Source: DATBVX01 sp963724625
Lineage (GTDB): Bacteria; Pseudomonadota; Gammaproteobacteria; Steroidobacterales; Steroidobacteraceae
Reading direction: 5' to 3'
Assembly (NCBI GenBank): GCA_963724625.1
Contig: CAVRVO010000003.1
Span: forward strand, 248,001-312,000
Length of the DNA: 64,000 nucleotides
Shown: positions 44,319 to 53,230 of the stretch, one piece after another
Position numbering within the stretch: the first letter of the stretch is position 1
Layout of the letters: each line of letters opens with the position of its first letter
The notes under the pieces: generated by a model
What the model was told of the DNA's origin: nothing
Database searches by the model: none
What the model saw: only the letters and a program-made list of their open reading frames with translations
Translations under genes and position numbers: made by a program

Positions 44319-45698
44319 ATGCGGACAAGAGCACTGGTTTCGATGGGGGCCGTTCTTGCGCTGTGCGCATTCGCGGGCCAGGCCCAGGCAGCGATCAGCG
44401 CGGAGGAGGCGGCCCGGCTCGGCGCCGATCTCACACCACTCGGCGGCGAGAAGGCGGGCAACTCCGCGGGCACGATCCCCGCGTGGGATGGCGGCTTGAT
44501 CTCCGCAGCCAAGGCTGGCGTCTCCGGGTACACACCGGGCAAGCATCACCCGGATCCGTTTGCGAACGAAAAGCCGCTTTTCAAAATCAACGCGCAGAAC
44601 GCCGCTCAATACGCCGCGAATCTCACCGAAGGACACAAGGCGCTCCTCAAGACGTACAAGGACACGTACTTCATGAATGTGTACCCGAGCCACCGCACGG
44701 CCGCGTACCCGCAGCGCATCTACGATGCGACCAAGAGCGTCGCCACCACGGCTAATCTGGCCGCCGGCGGCAATGGCGTGACGGGGGCCGTGATCGGTAT
44801 TCCGTTCCCGATCCCGAAGCAGGGCGTGGAGGTCTTCTGGAACCACGTGCTGCGCTATCGCGCCGACGCGGCCCAACGCAACATCGGGCAGGCTGCACCC
44901 ACCGCGGGCGGCGACTACACACTGGTCAAGTTCCGCGACGAGTTTTACGTCGTCTACAGCCTCGCGGGCGCCAAGGAAGCGGAGCTCGACAACGTCATCC
45001 TCTACTTCATCCAGGAAACCGTGGCGCCGGCACGCCTCGCGGGCGAGATCCTGCTGGTGCACGAGACGCTCGATCAGGCGAAGGAGAATCGCCGCGCCTG
45101 GCTCTATAACCCCGGGCAGCGCCGCGTGCGTCGCGCGCCAAACGTTGCGTTCGACAATCCGGGCACCGCAGCGGACAACCAGCGCACCTCCGACCAGTTC
45201 GACATGTACAACGGCAGCCCCGAACGCTACGACTGGAAGCTCGTGGGCAAGAAGGAGATGTATGTCCCGTACAACGCTTACCGGCTCAACAGCGGGCAGC
45301 TCAAGTACAAGGACCTCCTCAAGCCGCAGCACATCAACCAGGACCATGCGCGCTACGAGCTGCACCGTGTGTGGGTAGTCGATTCAACGCTGAAAGCGGG
45401 CACCGATCACGTGTACAAGCGGCGCACGTTGTATGTCGATGAGGACTCCTGGCAGATCCTCGCCGTCGATTGCTACGACAAGCGCGACCAGCTGTGGCGG
45501 GTGCAGGAAGGTCATGCGATGGAGTACTACGAAGTACCGACGCTGTGGACCACGCTCGAGCTGGTGATGGACCTGCAGAACCGACGCTACCTCGCGCTCG
45601 GGCTGCAGAACGAGGAGTCGGGCAGCTACGACTACACGATCCAGCGCACCGTCGCCGACTACCAGCCGAACGCGCTGCGGACGCGGGGCACGCGTTAG
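44319..45698 (+). CDS. DUF1329 family periplasmic protein
   Basis: A 459-residue protein with a signal peptide ending at QAQAA. Family features are AARLGADLTPLGGEKAGN, IPAWDGGL, YPQRIYDA and FPIPKQGVEVFWNHVLRYR, and the C-terminal YDYTIQRTVADYQPN. The fold resembles LolB/LolA-type lipid-binding proteins (family-level inference). It partners the DUF1302 barrel encoded 36 bp upstream. Confidence 0.94.
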   Translation: MRTRALVSMGAVLALCAFAGQAQAAISAEEAARLGADLTPLGGEKAGNSAGTIPAWDGGLISAAKAGVSGYTPGKHHPDPFANEKPLFKINAQNAAQYAANLTEGHKALLKTYKDTYFMNVYPSHRTAAYPQRIYDATKSVATTANLAAGGNGVTGAVIGIPFPIPKQGVEVFWNHVLRYRADAAQRNIGQAAPTAGGDYTLVKFRDEFYVVYSLAGAKEAELDNVILYFIQETVAPARLAGEILLVHETLDQAKENRRAWLYNPGQRRVRRAPNVAFDNPGTAADNQRTSDQFDMYNGSPERYDWKLVGKKEMYVPYNAYRLNSGQLKYKDLLKPQHINQDHARYELHRVWVVDSTLKAGTDHVYKRRTLYVDEDSWQILAVDCYDKRDQLWRVQEGHAMEYYEVPTLWTTLELVMDLQNRRYLALGLQNEESGSYDYTIQRTVADYQPNALRTRGTR

Positions 45699-45705
45699 AG
45701 ATCTC

Positions 45706-45831
45706 GTTGCCGGGTTGAATCGGGGTGGATCCTTTCGAGAACGCCGTGAATCCGTCCCTGTAGGCTCCGTGAAAAACGTCGTGTTTTTCACGGTCTCGAA
45801 AGGATCCACCCCGATAATGCAGCCCGGCAAC
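45706..45831. repeat. Long nested palindrome, element P4 (different loop)
   Basis: CGGGGTGGATCCTTTCGAGA (45721-45740) is perfectly inverted at 45794-45813; the pairing extends outward through GTTGCCGGG (45706-45714) and CCCGGCAAC (45823-45831) after a short internal loop. The loop contains a second perfect hairpin, CCGTGAAAAAC with GTTTTTCACGG. The loop does not share the family 2 core. It lies between the DUF1329 and YCF48-like genes. Confidence 0.9.
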
Positions 45832-45868
45832 TCCAAGAGGCGACGCGACGCACTCACTGCCGCCATCC

Positions 45869-46921
45869 ATGAAGCCGCTCGCCATTTCCCTCGCCGTGTC
45901 GGGCGTGCTCGCACTCAGCCCGTCCTTGTGCTCACCGGGGGATGAGCCCAAAGGGCCCGGCGTCGAGAGCTCGGAAATCGCGCGCCTCGCCCGTCAGTCG
46001 CTGCTGCTCGATGCCGCCATGGCGGGTTCACGTATGGTGGTCGTTGGTGAACGCGGACACGTGCTGCTGAGCGACGATCAGGGCAGGACGTGGCGGCAGT
46101 CACAGGTTCCAACGCGCGCCAACCTCACCGGCGTCTTTTTTCTCAACGCACAACTCGGCTGGGCCGTCGGGCACGACGAGGTCATCTTGCGCAGCGAGGA
46201 CGGCGGTGAAACCTGGACTCGCCAGCACTATGCCCCCGAGAAGGAGCAGCCACTGCTCGACGCATGGTTCGGCGACGCGGACAACGGCCTCGCGTTCGGC
46301 GCCTACGGAACCATCCTCTCGAGCCACGACGGCGGGCGTACGTGGAGCGAACAGATCTTCGAGCCGCAGCCACTGATCGAAAAGCCTGCAGCCGCGAAGG
46401 CCGCGGCAGGCAATGGCAAAGCAGACGAGTACGACGTCGAGGGCGCAGCGAGCGACATGCACCTCAACGCGGTGGCGCCTTCTGCCGACGGTAAGTTGTA
46501 CCTGGCTGCGGAAGCGGGGCATTTGTTCCGCTCCGATGACAACGGTGCGACCTGGCTCGAGTTGCCCTCGCCCTACGAGGGATCTTTCTTCGGGGTACTG
46601 CCGCTCGAACCGCCCTCGCTCCTGGCGTTTGGCCTGCGAGGGCACCTGTTCCGCTCCGACGATGCAGGCGCAACCTGGCAGGCGATTGCCTCCAACACCA
46701 CGGCTATGCTCACCAACGGCCTGCGTCTCGATGCCGAAACGATCGTGATCACAGGCCTGGCCGGTGCGCTCCTGGTGAGTCATGACGGTGGACGCAGTTT
46801 CGAGTTGCACGCCCAGGAAGATCGCAAGGGTCTCGCTGCCGCGCTCGCCGCGGACGGTGGCCTCGTCACGGTCGGGGAGGCCGGCATCAAGTCGATCGCA
46901 ATGCCGGGCACTTCCCCGTGA
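45869..46921 (+). CDS. YCF48/BNR-repeat exported protein
   Basis: A 350-residue protein with a signal peptide (LAISLAVSGVLALSPSLCSP). Repeated beta-propeller blades are visible: VVVGERGHVLLSDDQGRTWR, GWAVGHDEVILRSEDGGETW, AFGAYGTILSSHDGGRTW and LFRSDDNGATWLE. YCF48-like propellers act in assembly of membrane complexes, such as photosystem II in cyanobacteria. Here it precedes the MMPL transporter, with GTGA overlap of stop and start, so it likely serves that transporter. Confidence 0.9.
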   Translation: MKPLAISLAVSGVLALSPSLCSPGDEPKGPGVESSEIARLARQSLLLDAAMAGSRMVVVGERGHVLLSDDQGRTWRQSQVPTRANLTGVFFLNAQLGWAVGHDEVILRSEDGGETWTRQHYAPEKEQPLLDAWFGDADNGLAFGAYGTILSSHDGGRTWSEQIFEPQPLIEKPAAAKAAAGNGKADEYDVEGAASDMHLNAVAPSADGKLYLAAEAGHLFRSDDNGATWLELPSPYEGSFFGVLPLEPPSLLAFGLRGHLFRSDDAGATWQAIASNTTAMLTNGLRLDAETIVITGLAGALLVSHDGGRSFELHAQEDRKGLAAALAADGGLVTVGEAGIKSIAMPGTSP

Positions 46922-49317
46922 AGACCTCTTCCTCACAACGCGAGGCACGCTTCGTCGAGTGGCTGACGCCACACGTGTTCGGCCACCGCGTGACCATCGT
47001 GATTGCCTTTGCAGTGATCACGGCAGTGATGATCTACGCCGCGCTCACGGGCCTGCGCATCGATACGAATTTCACCAAGCAGTTGCCGCTCAAGCATGAA
47101 TACATGCAGACCTTCATCAAGCACCAGGAGGAGTTCGGCGGGGCGAACCGGGTGCTGGTGGCGGTGATTGCGCGTGAAGGCAACATGTTCACACCGGAAT
47201 TCTTTCAGGCGTTGCGCACTGCGACGGACGAAGTGTTTTTCATCCGCGGCGTCGATCGGGCGCGTGTGCAATCGCTGTTCACGCCGAACGTGCGTTACAC
47301 GGAAGTGGTCGAGGACGGAATCCAGGCAGGCAACGTCATTCCCGCCGATTTTCAGCCGACGCCCGAAGGGCTCGCGCAGGTGCGCGAGAACATCCTCAAG
47401 GCGGGGATTGTTGGCCGCCTGGTGGCTAACGATTTCTCGGGCGCGATCGTAAGCGCGACGTTGCAGGACGTTGATCCCGAAACGGGCAAGCCGCTCGACT
47501 ATATCCGCGTCGCGCACGACCTCGAGACCAAGATCCGCAATCGCCTGATGGACGGCAAGGTGCACGTCCAGGTCCAGGCGTCTACGACGCCAGTCGAAGT
47601 GCACATGATCGGTTTTGCCAAGATCGTCGGCGACATCGCGGACGGTTCACTGTCGGTTGCGATGTTCGCCGGCATCACCGTGGTGCTGACGCTGCTCTCG
47701 GTGTGGATCTACATCCAGTCCTTCAAGGTGGCGCTGATCCCGGTCGTGAGCTCGATCGTCGCCGTGATCTGGCAACTGGGCATGCTGGTGCTTCTCGGTT
47801 ACGGCGTGGATCCACTCGGGATTCTCGTGCCATTCATTATCTTTGCGATCGGCGTGAGTCACGGTGTGCAGAAGATCAGCGCGGTGAAGGATGCGGCGCT
47901 CGCGGGTGATGACAGCATGACTGCGGCCCAGCGCACCTTCCGCCAACTCTTCCTGCCCGCGATCGTCGCGTTGCTCGCCGACCTGGTGGGATTCATCACT
48001 ATCCTGCTCATCCCGGTGCAGGTCATCCGAGAAATGGCGATCACCGCGAGCCTCGGCGTCGGCATCGTAATCCTCACCGATCTCGTGTTGTTGCCGGTGC
48101 TGGTGTCGTACGTGAGCTTCGATGCGGGCTACCGGGCGCGAATCGAGCGTCGCAATGCACACGTCCTGCGCTTCTGGGAATGGTTATCGGGGGTTGCGAA
48201 GCGCGGGCCGGCAGCGATGATCATCGTGATTGCCGTCGTGCTGGGGGCGTTGGGCTGGTGGAAAGGCCGTGAAACCCCAATCGGCGACACCCAGGCAGGA
48301 GTTCCGGAGCTCAGGCCCGACTCACGCTACAACGTCGACTCGAACATTATCACGCGCAAGTTCTCGATCGGTGTCGACATCATCAACGTCATCGTCGAGA
48401 CACAGCCGGACGGCTGCATCGACTACGACGTGCTGACTGCTATCGACCGTTTCGCCTGGCACATGGCGAATGTCGAGGGCATCCAGAACGTGATGGCGCT
48501 ACCGGGCGTGATGAAGATCGTGAGTTCAGGGTGGAACGAAGGCAGCCTCAAGTGGCGCAACATCCCTCGTAACCGCGAGCAGCTCGTGCAGGCACAGGCG
48601 TACCTCGAGACCAGCACCGGACTCTTCAACAGCGACTGCAGCGTGATGCCGGTGATGATGTTCACCACCGATCATCGGGCCAGGACCATCGAGCGCGTGG
48701 TCGCGGAGGTCAAGAAATGGCGCAACGAAAACCCCACCTCGAAGGCGACCTTCAGGCTCGCGACCGGCAACGTTGGGGTGATGGCGGCGACCAACGAAGA
48801 AGTGAAAGAGAAGGAATACCCGATCCTCCTGGGCGTATTTGGCGCTGTGATCTTCATGTGCCTGCTCACTTTCCGCTCGGTCACAGGGACGCTGTGCGTC
48901 ATCCTGCCGCTCGCTCTTGGTTCGATACTCGCGTACGCGGTGATGGCGATCGTCGGCATCGGCCTGAAGATCTCGACCCTGCCGATGGTGGCCCTGGGCG
49001 TGGGCATTGGCGTCGACTACGGCATCTACCTTTTCAGCCGCATGCAGGACTATCTGGAGAAGGGTGACGACGTGCACAAGGCCTTCCTGCACACGCTGCG
49101 TGTCACGGGCGCGAGTGTCATTTTCACCGGCATTACGCTCGCGATCGGAGTGGTGACGTGGGTGTTCTCGCCGCTCAAGTTCCAGGCGGATGTGGGGATC
49201 CTCCTGACGTTCCTCTTCGTCGTGAACATGCTCGGCGCCATCCTGCTGCTCCCGGCACTCGCCGCGTGGCTCGTAAAGCCCAGTCCGAGCCGGCCATTGG
49301 GTGAGGGGGATAAGTAG
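46918..49317 (+). CDS. MMPL/RND family transporter
   Basis: A 799-residue inner-membrane protein with two sets of helices in the RND/MMPL (sterol-sensing-like) layout. The first helix is near residues 20-40, helices 2-6 follow the first soluble domain (DGSLSVAMFAGITVVLTLL, GVSHGVQKISAVKDAAL), and the second set includes ISTLPMVALGVGIGVDYGIY. Such proteins export lipids or hopanoid-like compounds. Start GTG overlaps the YCF48 stop. The last codons (SPSRPLGEGDK) lie in sequence matching the left end of repeat family 1, so the original C terminus has probably been replaced. Confidence 0.92.
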   Translation: MKTSSSQREARFVEWLTPHVFGHRVTIVIAFAVITAVMIYAALTGLRIDTNFTKQLPLKHEYMQTFIKHQEEFGGANRVLVAVIAREGNMFTPEFFQALRTATDEVFFIRGVDRARVQSLFTPNVRYTEVVEDGIQAGNVIPADFQPTPEGLAQVRENILKAGIVGRLVANDFSGAIVSATLQDVDPETGKPLDYIRVAHDLETKIRNRLMDGKVHVQVQASTTPVEVHMIGFAKIVGDIADGSLSVAMFAGITVVLTLLSVWIYIQSFKVALIPVVSSIVAVIWQLGMLVLLGYGVDPLGILVPFIIFAIGVSHGVQKISAVKDAALAGDDSMTAAQRTFRQLFLPAIVALLADLVGFITILLIPVQVIREMAITASLGVGIVILTDLVLLPVLVSYVSFDAGYRARIERRNAHVLRFWEWLSGVAKRGPAAMIIVIAVVLGALGWWKGRETPIGDTQAGVPELRPDSRYNVDSNIITRKFSIGVDIINVIVETQPDGCIDYDVLTAIDRFAWHMANVEGIQNVMALPGVMKIVSSGWNEGSLKWRNIPRNREQLVQAQAYLETSTGLFNSDCSVMPVMMFTTDHRARTIERVVAEVKKWRNENPTSKATFRLATGNVGVMAATNEEVKEKEYPILLGVFGAVIFMCLLTFRSVTGTLCVILPLALGSILAYAVMAIVGIGLKISTLPMVALGVGIGVDYGIYLFSRMQDYLEKGDDVHKAFLHTLRVTGASVIFTGITLAIGVVTWVFSPLKFQADVGILLTFLFVVNMLGAILLLPALAAWLVKPSPSRPLGEGDK
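49282..49309 (+). repeat. Fragment of repeat family 1 inside the MMPL gene end
   Basis: GTCCGAGCCGGCCATTGGGT and the following G run match the left end of repeat copies B-D (20890, 34969, 41832). The rest of the unit is absent. The fragment is in frame with the transporter and encodes its last residues, with the stop TAG six bases later. Confidence 0.8.
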
Positions 49318-49324
49318 GTAACGC

Positions 49325-50749
49325 ATGACACCCGAGGAGTTTCGCAAGCACGGGCACGAACTGATCGACTGGATTGCGGACTTTCGCGAGCGTGTCTATG
49401 CGGGCGAGTTTCCGGCGCTGTCGCAAGTCAAACATGGGCAGCTGCGCGCTCAGCTGCCGGCGTCGCCCCCGCAAACCGCTGAGTCTTTCGAAGAGATCGT
49501 GCGGGATCTCGACCGCCACATCGTTCCGGCGCTCAGCCATTTTCAGCATCCATCATTCTTTGGTTACTTCCCCTCGAACAGCCTGCTCGCCTCGGTGCTC
49601 GGCGATTACGTGAGTACCGGGCTCGCGCAGATCGGCCTGAACTGGGCTGCGAGCCCTGCGCTCACTGAACTCGAGGAAGTGACGACGGATTGGTTCCGCC
49701 AGATGCTGGGACTTGGCAACGAGTGGAACGGTGTAATACAGGACACAGCCTCGACCGCGAGCCTGGTCGCGCTTCTGTGCGCGCGCGAGCGCGCGACTGC
49801 AAATAGCGCAATGCACGGCGGCTTGCAGGCCGAAACCTCGCCAGTCACGGTCTATTCGTCGGAGCAGAACCACAGTTCCATCGAAAAAGCGGTGCTGCTG
49901 GCGGGATTCGGCCGGGAGAATCTGCGGCTCATCCCCACCGATGTTGATCACGCGCTACGCGTCGATGCCCTGCAGACCGCAATCGAACGTGACCTGGCAG
50001 CAGGTTCGACGCCTGGCGCGGTGGTCGTGACGATCGGCACCACCGGCACGACCGCCATCGATCCCCTGGCGGATATCGCGAGACTCGCGTTGCATCACGG
50101 CCTCTGGCTCCACGTCGATGCGGCGCTCGCTGGCTCCGCGATGATCCTGCCCGAGTGTCGAACGTTGTGGCAGGGCATCGAGTCTGCGGACTCGATAGCG
50201 ATCAATCCGCACAAATGGCTCGGCGCGGCTTTCGACTGCTCGACCTACTTCGTGCGCAATCCGGGCGAGCTGGTGCGCGTCATGTCAACCAACCCCAGCT
50301 ACCTGCGCACTGAAGCCGATAGCGAAGCGAAGAACTTTCGCGACTGGGGAATTCCACTGGGTCGCAGGTTCCGTGCGCTCAAGCTGTGGTTCCTGATTCG
50401 CGAGCAGGGCGTCGCCGGATTGCAGGCGCGCCTGCGGCGGGATCTGGCCAATGCGCAGTGGCTCAAGGAGCAGATCGACGCGACGCCCGGCTGGAAGCGA
50501 CTCGCGCCTGTGCCGCTGCAAACTGTCTGCGTGCGACACGAACCCAGCGGGCTCGAGGCAGCAGCGCTCGAGCGCCACACGCTCGCCTGGTGCAATCGAA
50601 TCAACGCTTCAGGCCGCGCCTGGCTTACGCCGGCGCAGCTTCAAGGTCGCTGGATGGTGCGGGTTTCGATCGGCGCAGAAGCGACGGAGCGTTCTCACGT
50701 GCAGGCCCTTTGGGATCTAATGCGCCGGGAAGCGGAATCAAATCACTAA
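49325..50749 (+). CDS. PLP-dependent group II amino acid decarboxylase
   Basis: A 474-residue cytosolic enzyme of the aromatic-L-amino-acid/glutamate decarboxylase group. The PLP lysine is Lys297 in INPHKWLGAAFDCS; DAALAGSAMI holds the Asp that contacts the pyridine nitrogen, and HPSFFGYFPSNSLLASVLGD is the family N-terminal motif. The layout and length match aromatic amino acid decarboxylases (DOPA/tryptophan type). The exact substrate is not readable. It starts seven bases after the MMPL stop and is probably the last gene of that unit. Confidence 0.9.
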   Translation: MTPEEFRKHGHELIDWIADFRERVYAGEFPALSQVKHGQLRAQLPASPPQTAESFEEIVRDLDRHIVPALSHFQHPSFFGYFPSNSLLASVLGDYVSTGLAQIGLNWAASPALTELEEVTTDWFRQMLGLGNEWNGVIQDTASTASLVALLCARERATANSAMHGGLQAETSPVTVYSSEQNHSSIEKAVLLAGFGRENLRLIPTDVDHALRVDALQTAIERDLAAGSTPGAVVVTIGTTGTTAIDPLADIARLALHHGLWLHVDAALAGSAMILPECRTLWQGIESADSIAINPHKWLGAAFDCSTYFVRNPGELVRVMSTNPSYLRTEADSEAKNFRDWGIPLGRRFRALKLWFLIREQGVAGLQARLRRDLANAQWLKEQIDATPGWKRLAPVPLQTVCVRHEPSGLEAAALERHTLAWCNRINASGRAWLTPAQLQGRWMVRVSIGAEATERSHVQALWDLMRREAESNH

Positions 50750-50806
50750 CGCAGGGGACCCGATGCCAGCCAACGGTTGGACGGCGCCGGCGGCATCACA
50801 ACCACA

Positions 50807-51877
50807 ATGAGCGGTCTGGGCGGCACATGGATGCTGTACGGTGCCAACGGCTATACGGGTGAGCTGATCGCGCGTGAAGCCTGCGCGCGGCAACGAGCGC
50901 CGATTCTTGCGGGCCGAAACGCGACGGCGATCGAGCGGCTGGCGAAGGAGCTTGGCTGCGAGTGGCGCCAGTTCGCTCTCGATGACGAAGCGGCCCTGGC
51001 CCAAGCGCTCGCAGGCGTTTCTGTGATGCTGCATTGTGCGGGGCCTTTCTCGTCGACCGCGCGCCCGATGATCCGGGCATGCCTCGGATCGCGCGTGCAC
51101 TATCTTGATATCACGGGCGAGATCGAGGTCTTCGAATGGGCGCGCGCTCTGGATGAGGAGGCACGGCGTGCCGGCGTGCTGCTATGCCCGGGCGCTGGGT
51201 TCGATGTCGTACCGAGCGATTGTCTCGCGGCGCAGATCAAACGCGCACTACCCGATGCGACTCACCTCGCACTCGGCTTCGACAGCCGTAGCGCGCCCAG
51301 TCGCGGCACTGCAAAAACGATGATCGAAAGGCTGCGTCATGGCAGTGCCGTTCGCGTGGACGGAACGATCATCAGCATTCCATTTGCGAGCCGCGTGCGC
51401 GAGATCGATTTTGGCGAAGGACCGAAGAGCGCCATCGCCATTCCGTGGGGCGATGTGAGCACAGCGTTCCATACGACCGGCATACCGAACGTCGAGGTCT
51501 ATGTCCCCGCATCGCCGCGCGCGATTCGCAGGTTACGCCTGCTCAGCCGTGGGCGCTTTCTGCTCGGCGTGCCTCCGGTGCGGGCCTGGCTCAAGCGCCG
51601 CGTCGATCGCGGCGCGCCCGGTCCTGACCAGGAGCAACGTGAGCACACCCCCGTCCTGCTGTGGGGCGAGGGACGAAATGCCAATGATCGCACCGTTGTG
51701 GGGCGTGTTCGCGTGCCCAACGGCTACACGACGACCACGCATACGGCTCTCGCGCTCATCGACCGCACCCTCTCGCAATCGGCACCGGCCGGGTTTCGAA
51801 CGCCCTCGCAAATAGTGGGGGCGGACTTCCTGAGTCGTCTCCCGGGCGCCACAGAAGTCTCGATGAGCGCTCGTTGA
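50807..51877 (+). CDS. Saccharopine dehydrogenase-like (trans-acting enoyl reductase) protein
   Basis: About 356 residues. The Rossmann motif WMLYGANGYTGELIAREA opens the protein, followed by HCAGPFSSTARPMIRACL, YLDITGEIEVFE and GFDVVPSDCLAAQI, the pattern of the SCCPDH/trans-acting enoyl reductase family. Members reduce lipid intermediates or act as non-catalytic partners. ATG at 50807 is chosen; a TTG at 50777 would add ten residues with no family match. Confidence 0.88.
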   Translation: MSGLGGTWMLYGANGYTGELIAREACARQRAPILAGRNATAIERLAKELGCEWRQFALDDEAALAQALAGVSVMLHCAGPFSSTARPMIRACLGSRVHYLDITGEIEVFEWARALDEEARRAGVLLCPGAGFDVVPSDCLAAQIKRALPDATHLALGFDSRSAPSRGTAKTMIERLRHGSAVRVDGTIISIPFASRVREIDFGEGPKSAIAIPWGDVSTAFHTTGIPNVEVYVPASPRAIRRLRLLSRGRFLLGVPPVRAWLKRRVDRGAPGPDQEQREHTPVLLWGEGRNANDRTVVGRVRVPNGYTTTTHTALALIDRTLSQSAPAGFRTPSQIVGADFLSRLPGATEVSMSAR

Positions 51878-52030
51878 AGAGCCCGTCCGGCCCAAGCAAC
51901 GAACCACCCGCGCCGACCTGCATCAAAGGGGCACAGTTCGGTACGATAGCGACCTGAAGGCTCGCTCCCGCGAGTCGGCCGACCCCCAATCACCCCGTGT
52001 GTGCCACGGACGGAGCCCGGTGAAAGCCCC

Positions 52031-53215
52031 ATGAAGTCACGTGCTGTGCGTATTGCTGTCGCCACGATATTGATTGCCACCCTGGCAGTCGCGTGCAAGA
52101 AATCGGCGCCGCCGGCGTTTCCGGTACCCGAGGTCGAGGTCATCAAGGCGCAGGCGCAGACAGTCCCCCTCACGCGGGATCTCGTCGGCAGGCTCTCCGC
52201 CACGCGAGCGGCCGATGTGCGGGCGCGGGTTACCGGCGTGCTTCTGAAGCGGCTGTATGTCGAGGGTTCCGACGTCAAAGAGGGCCAGCCGCTGTTTCAG
52301 ATCGATCCGGCACCGCTGAAGGCCTCGCTGGCAGCGGCGGAAGCCGCGCTCGCGCAGGCTGATGCGAACGCCACCAACGCTCGGCTGTTCGCGCAGCGCA
52401 CGCGCGAACTCAAAACCACCGGCGCGGTGTCGAAATCGGACGTGGATACCTCGGAGGCGAATGAGCGTTCCACTGCGGCGGCCGTCCAACAGGCGACGGC
52501 GAACCTGCAAACCGCGCGTATCAATCTCAGCTACGCACTGGTGCGGGCGCCGATTTCGGGCCGATCGAGTCAGCAGCGGGTGACTGAGGGCGCACTGGTC
52601 GGCCAGGGCGAAGCGACACTCCTCACCACCGTCGAACAGATCGATCCGATCTACGTGAACTTCGATCGGCCGGCGTCGGAGGTCCAGGCGCTGCGTCGCG
52701 CGCAGACCGCGGGTGCCGTCACGCTGGTGGATCCGAACAAGGCGCAGGTTCAATTGATCTTTACGGACGGCACCCCGTACGGACAAGTCGGTTCGCTCGA
52801 TTTTTCCGACGTGAGTGTGGATCCGACCACGGGTGCCGTCGCGTTTCGCGGACTCATTCCGAACGCGGACCGGCGCTTGTTGCCGGGTCTGTTCGTCAAC
52901 CTGCGTCTCACGATCGGTGAGCTCAACCAGGCATTCCTGGTGCCGCAACTCGCGGTGCTGCGCGATGGCGTCGGCCCATACGTAATGGTCCTCGGATCCG
53001 ACGGCAATGTCGCGCAGAAGCGCGTGGAGATCACCAGCGCACAGGAAAATCGCTGGGTGATCACCAAGGGCATCGCGGACGGCGACCAGGTCATCGTCTC
53101 GGGCCTGCAGAAGGTGCATCCCGGCGCGCCGGCAAAAGCCGTCGCCGCACAGGCACCACAGCCGAACGCTCCCGGCCAGGGTCCCGCGGCGGCTCCGTCT
53201 CCCGGCGCGCACTGA
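52031..53215 (+). CDS. RND efflux periplasmic adaptor (AcrA/MexE type)
   Basis: About 394 residues. The lipoprotein signal ends at LAVAC (LIATLAVACKKSA). The hairpin and lipoyl segments are typical: VRARVTGVLLKRLYVEGSDV, LFQIDPAPLKASLAAAEAAL, INLSYALVRAPISGRSSQQ and QIDPIYVNFDRPASEV. The C-terminal tail is Ala/Pro/Gln-rich. It joins the permease encoded 15 bp downstream to an outer-membrane channel, which is not encoded here. ATG at 52031 gives the best signal peptide; an upstream GTG (52001) is possible. Confidence 0.93.
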   Translation: MKSRAVRIAVATILIATLAVACKKSAPPAFPVPEVEVIKAQAQTVPLTRDLVGRLSATRAADVRARVTGVLLKRLYVEGSDVKEGQPLFQIDPAPLKASLAAAEAALAQADANATNARLFAQRTRELKTTGAVSKSDVDTSEANERSTAAAVQQATANLQTARINLSYALVRAPISGRSSQQRVTEGALVGQGEATLLTTVEQIDPIYVNFDRPASEVQALRRAQTAGAVTLVDPNKAQVQLIFTDGTPYGQVGSLDFSDVSVDPTTGAVAFRGLIPNADRRLLPGLFVNLRLTIGELNQAFLVPQLAVLRDGVGPYVMVLGSDGNVAQKRVEITSAQENRWVITKGIADGDQVIVSGLQKVHPGAPAKAVAAQAPQPNAPGQGPAAAPSPGAH

Positions 53216-53230
53216 TCAGAAGGACCGACG

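Noticed and set aside
43770..45365. 531-codon open frame on the minus strand
   Set aside because: Antisense to DUF1302 and DUF1329 genes, which have signal peptides and family motifs.
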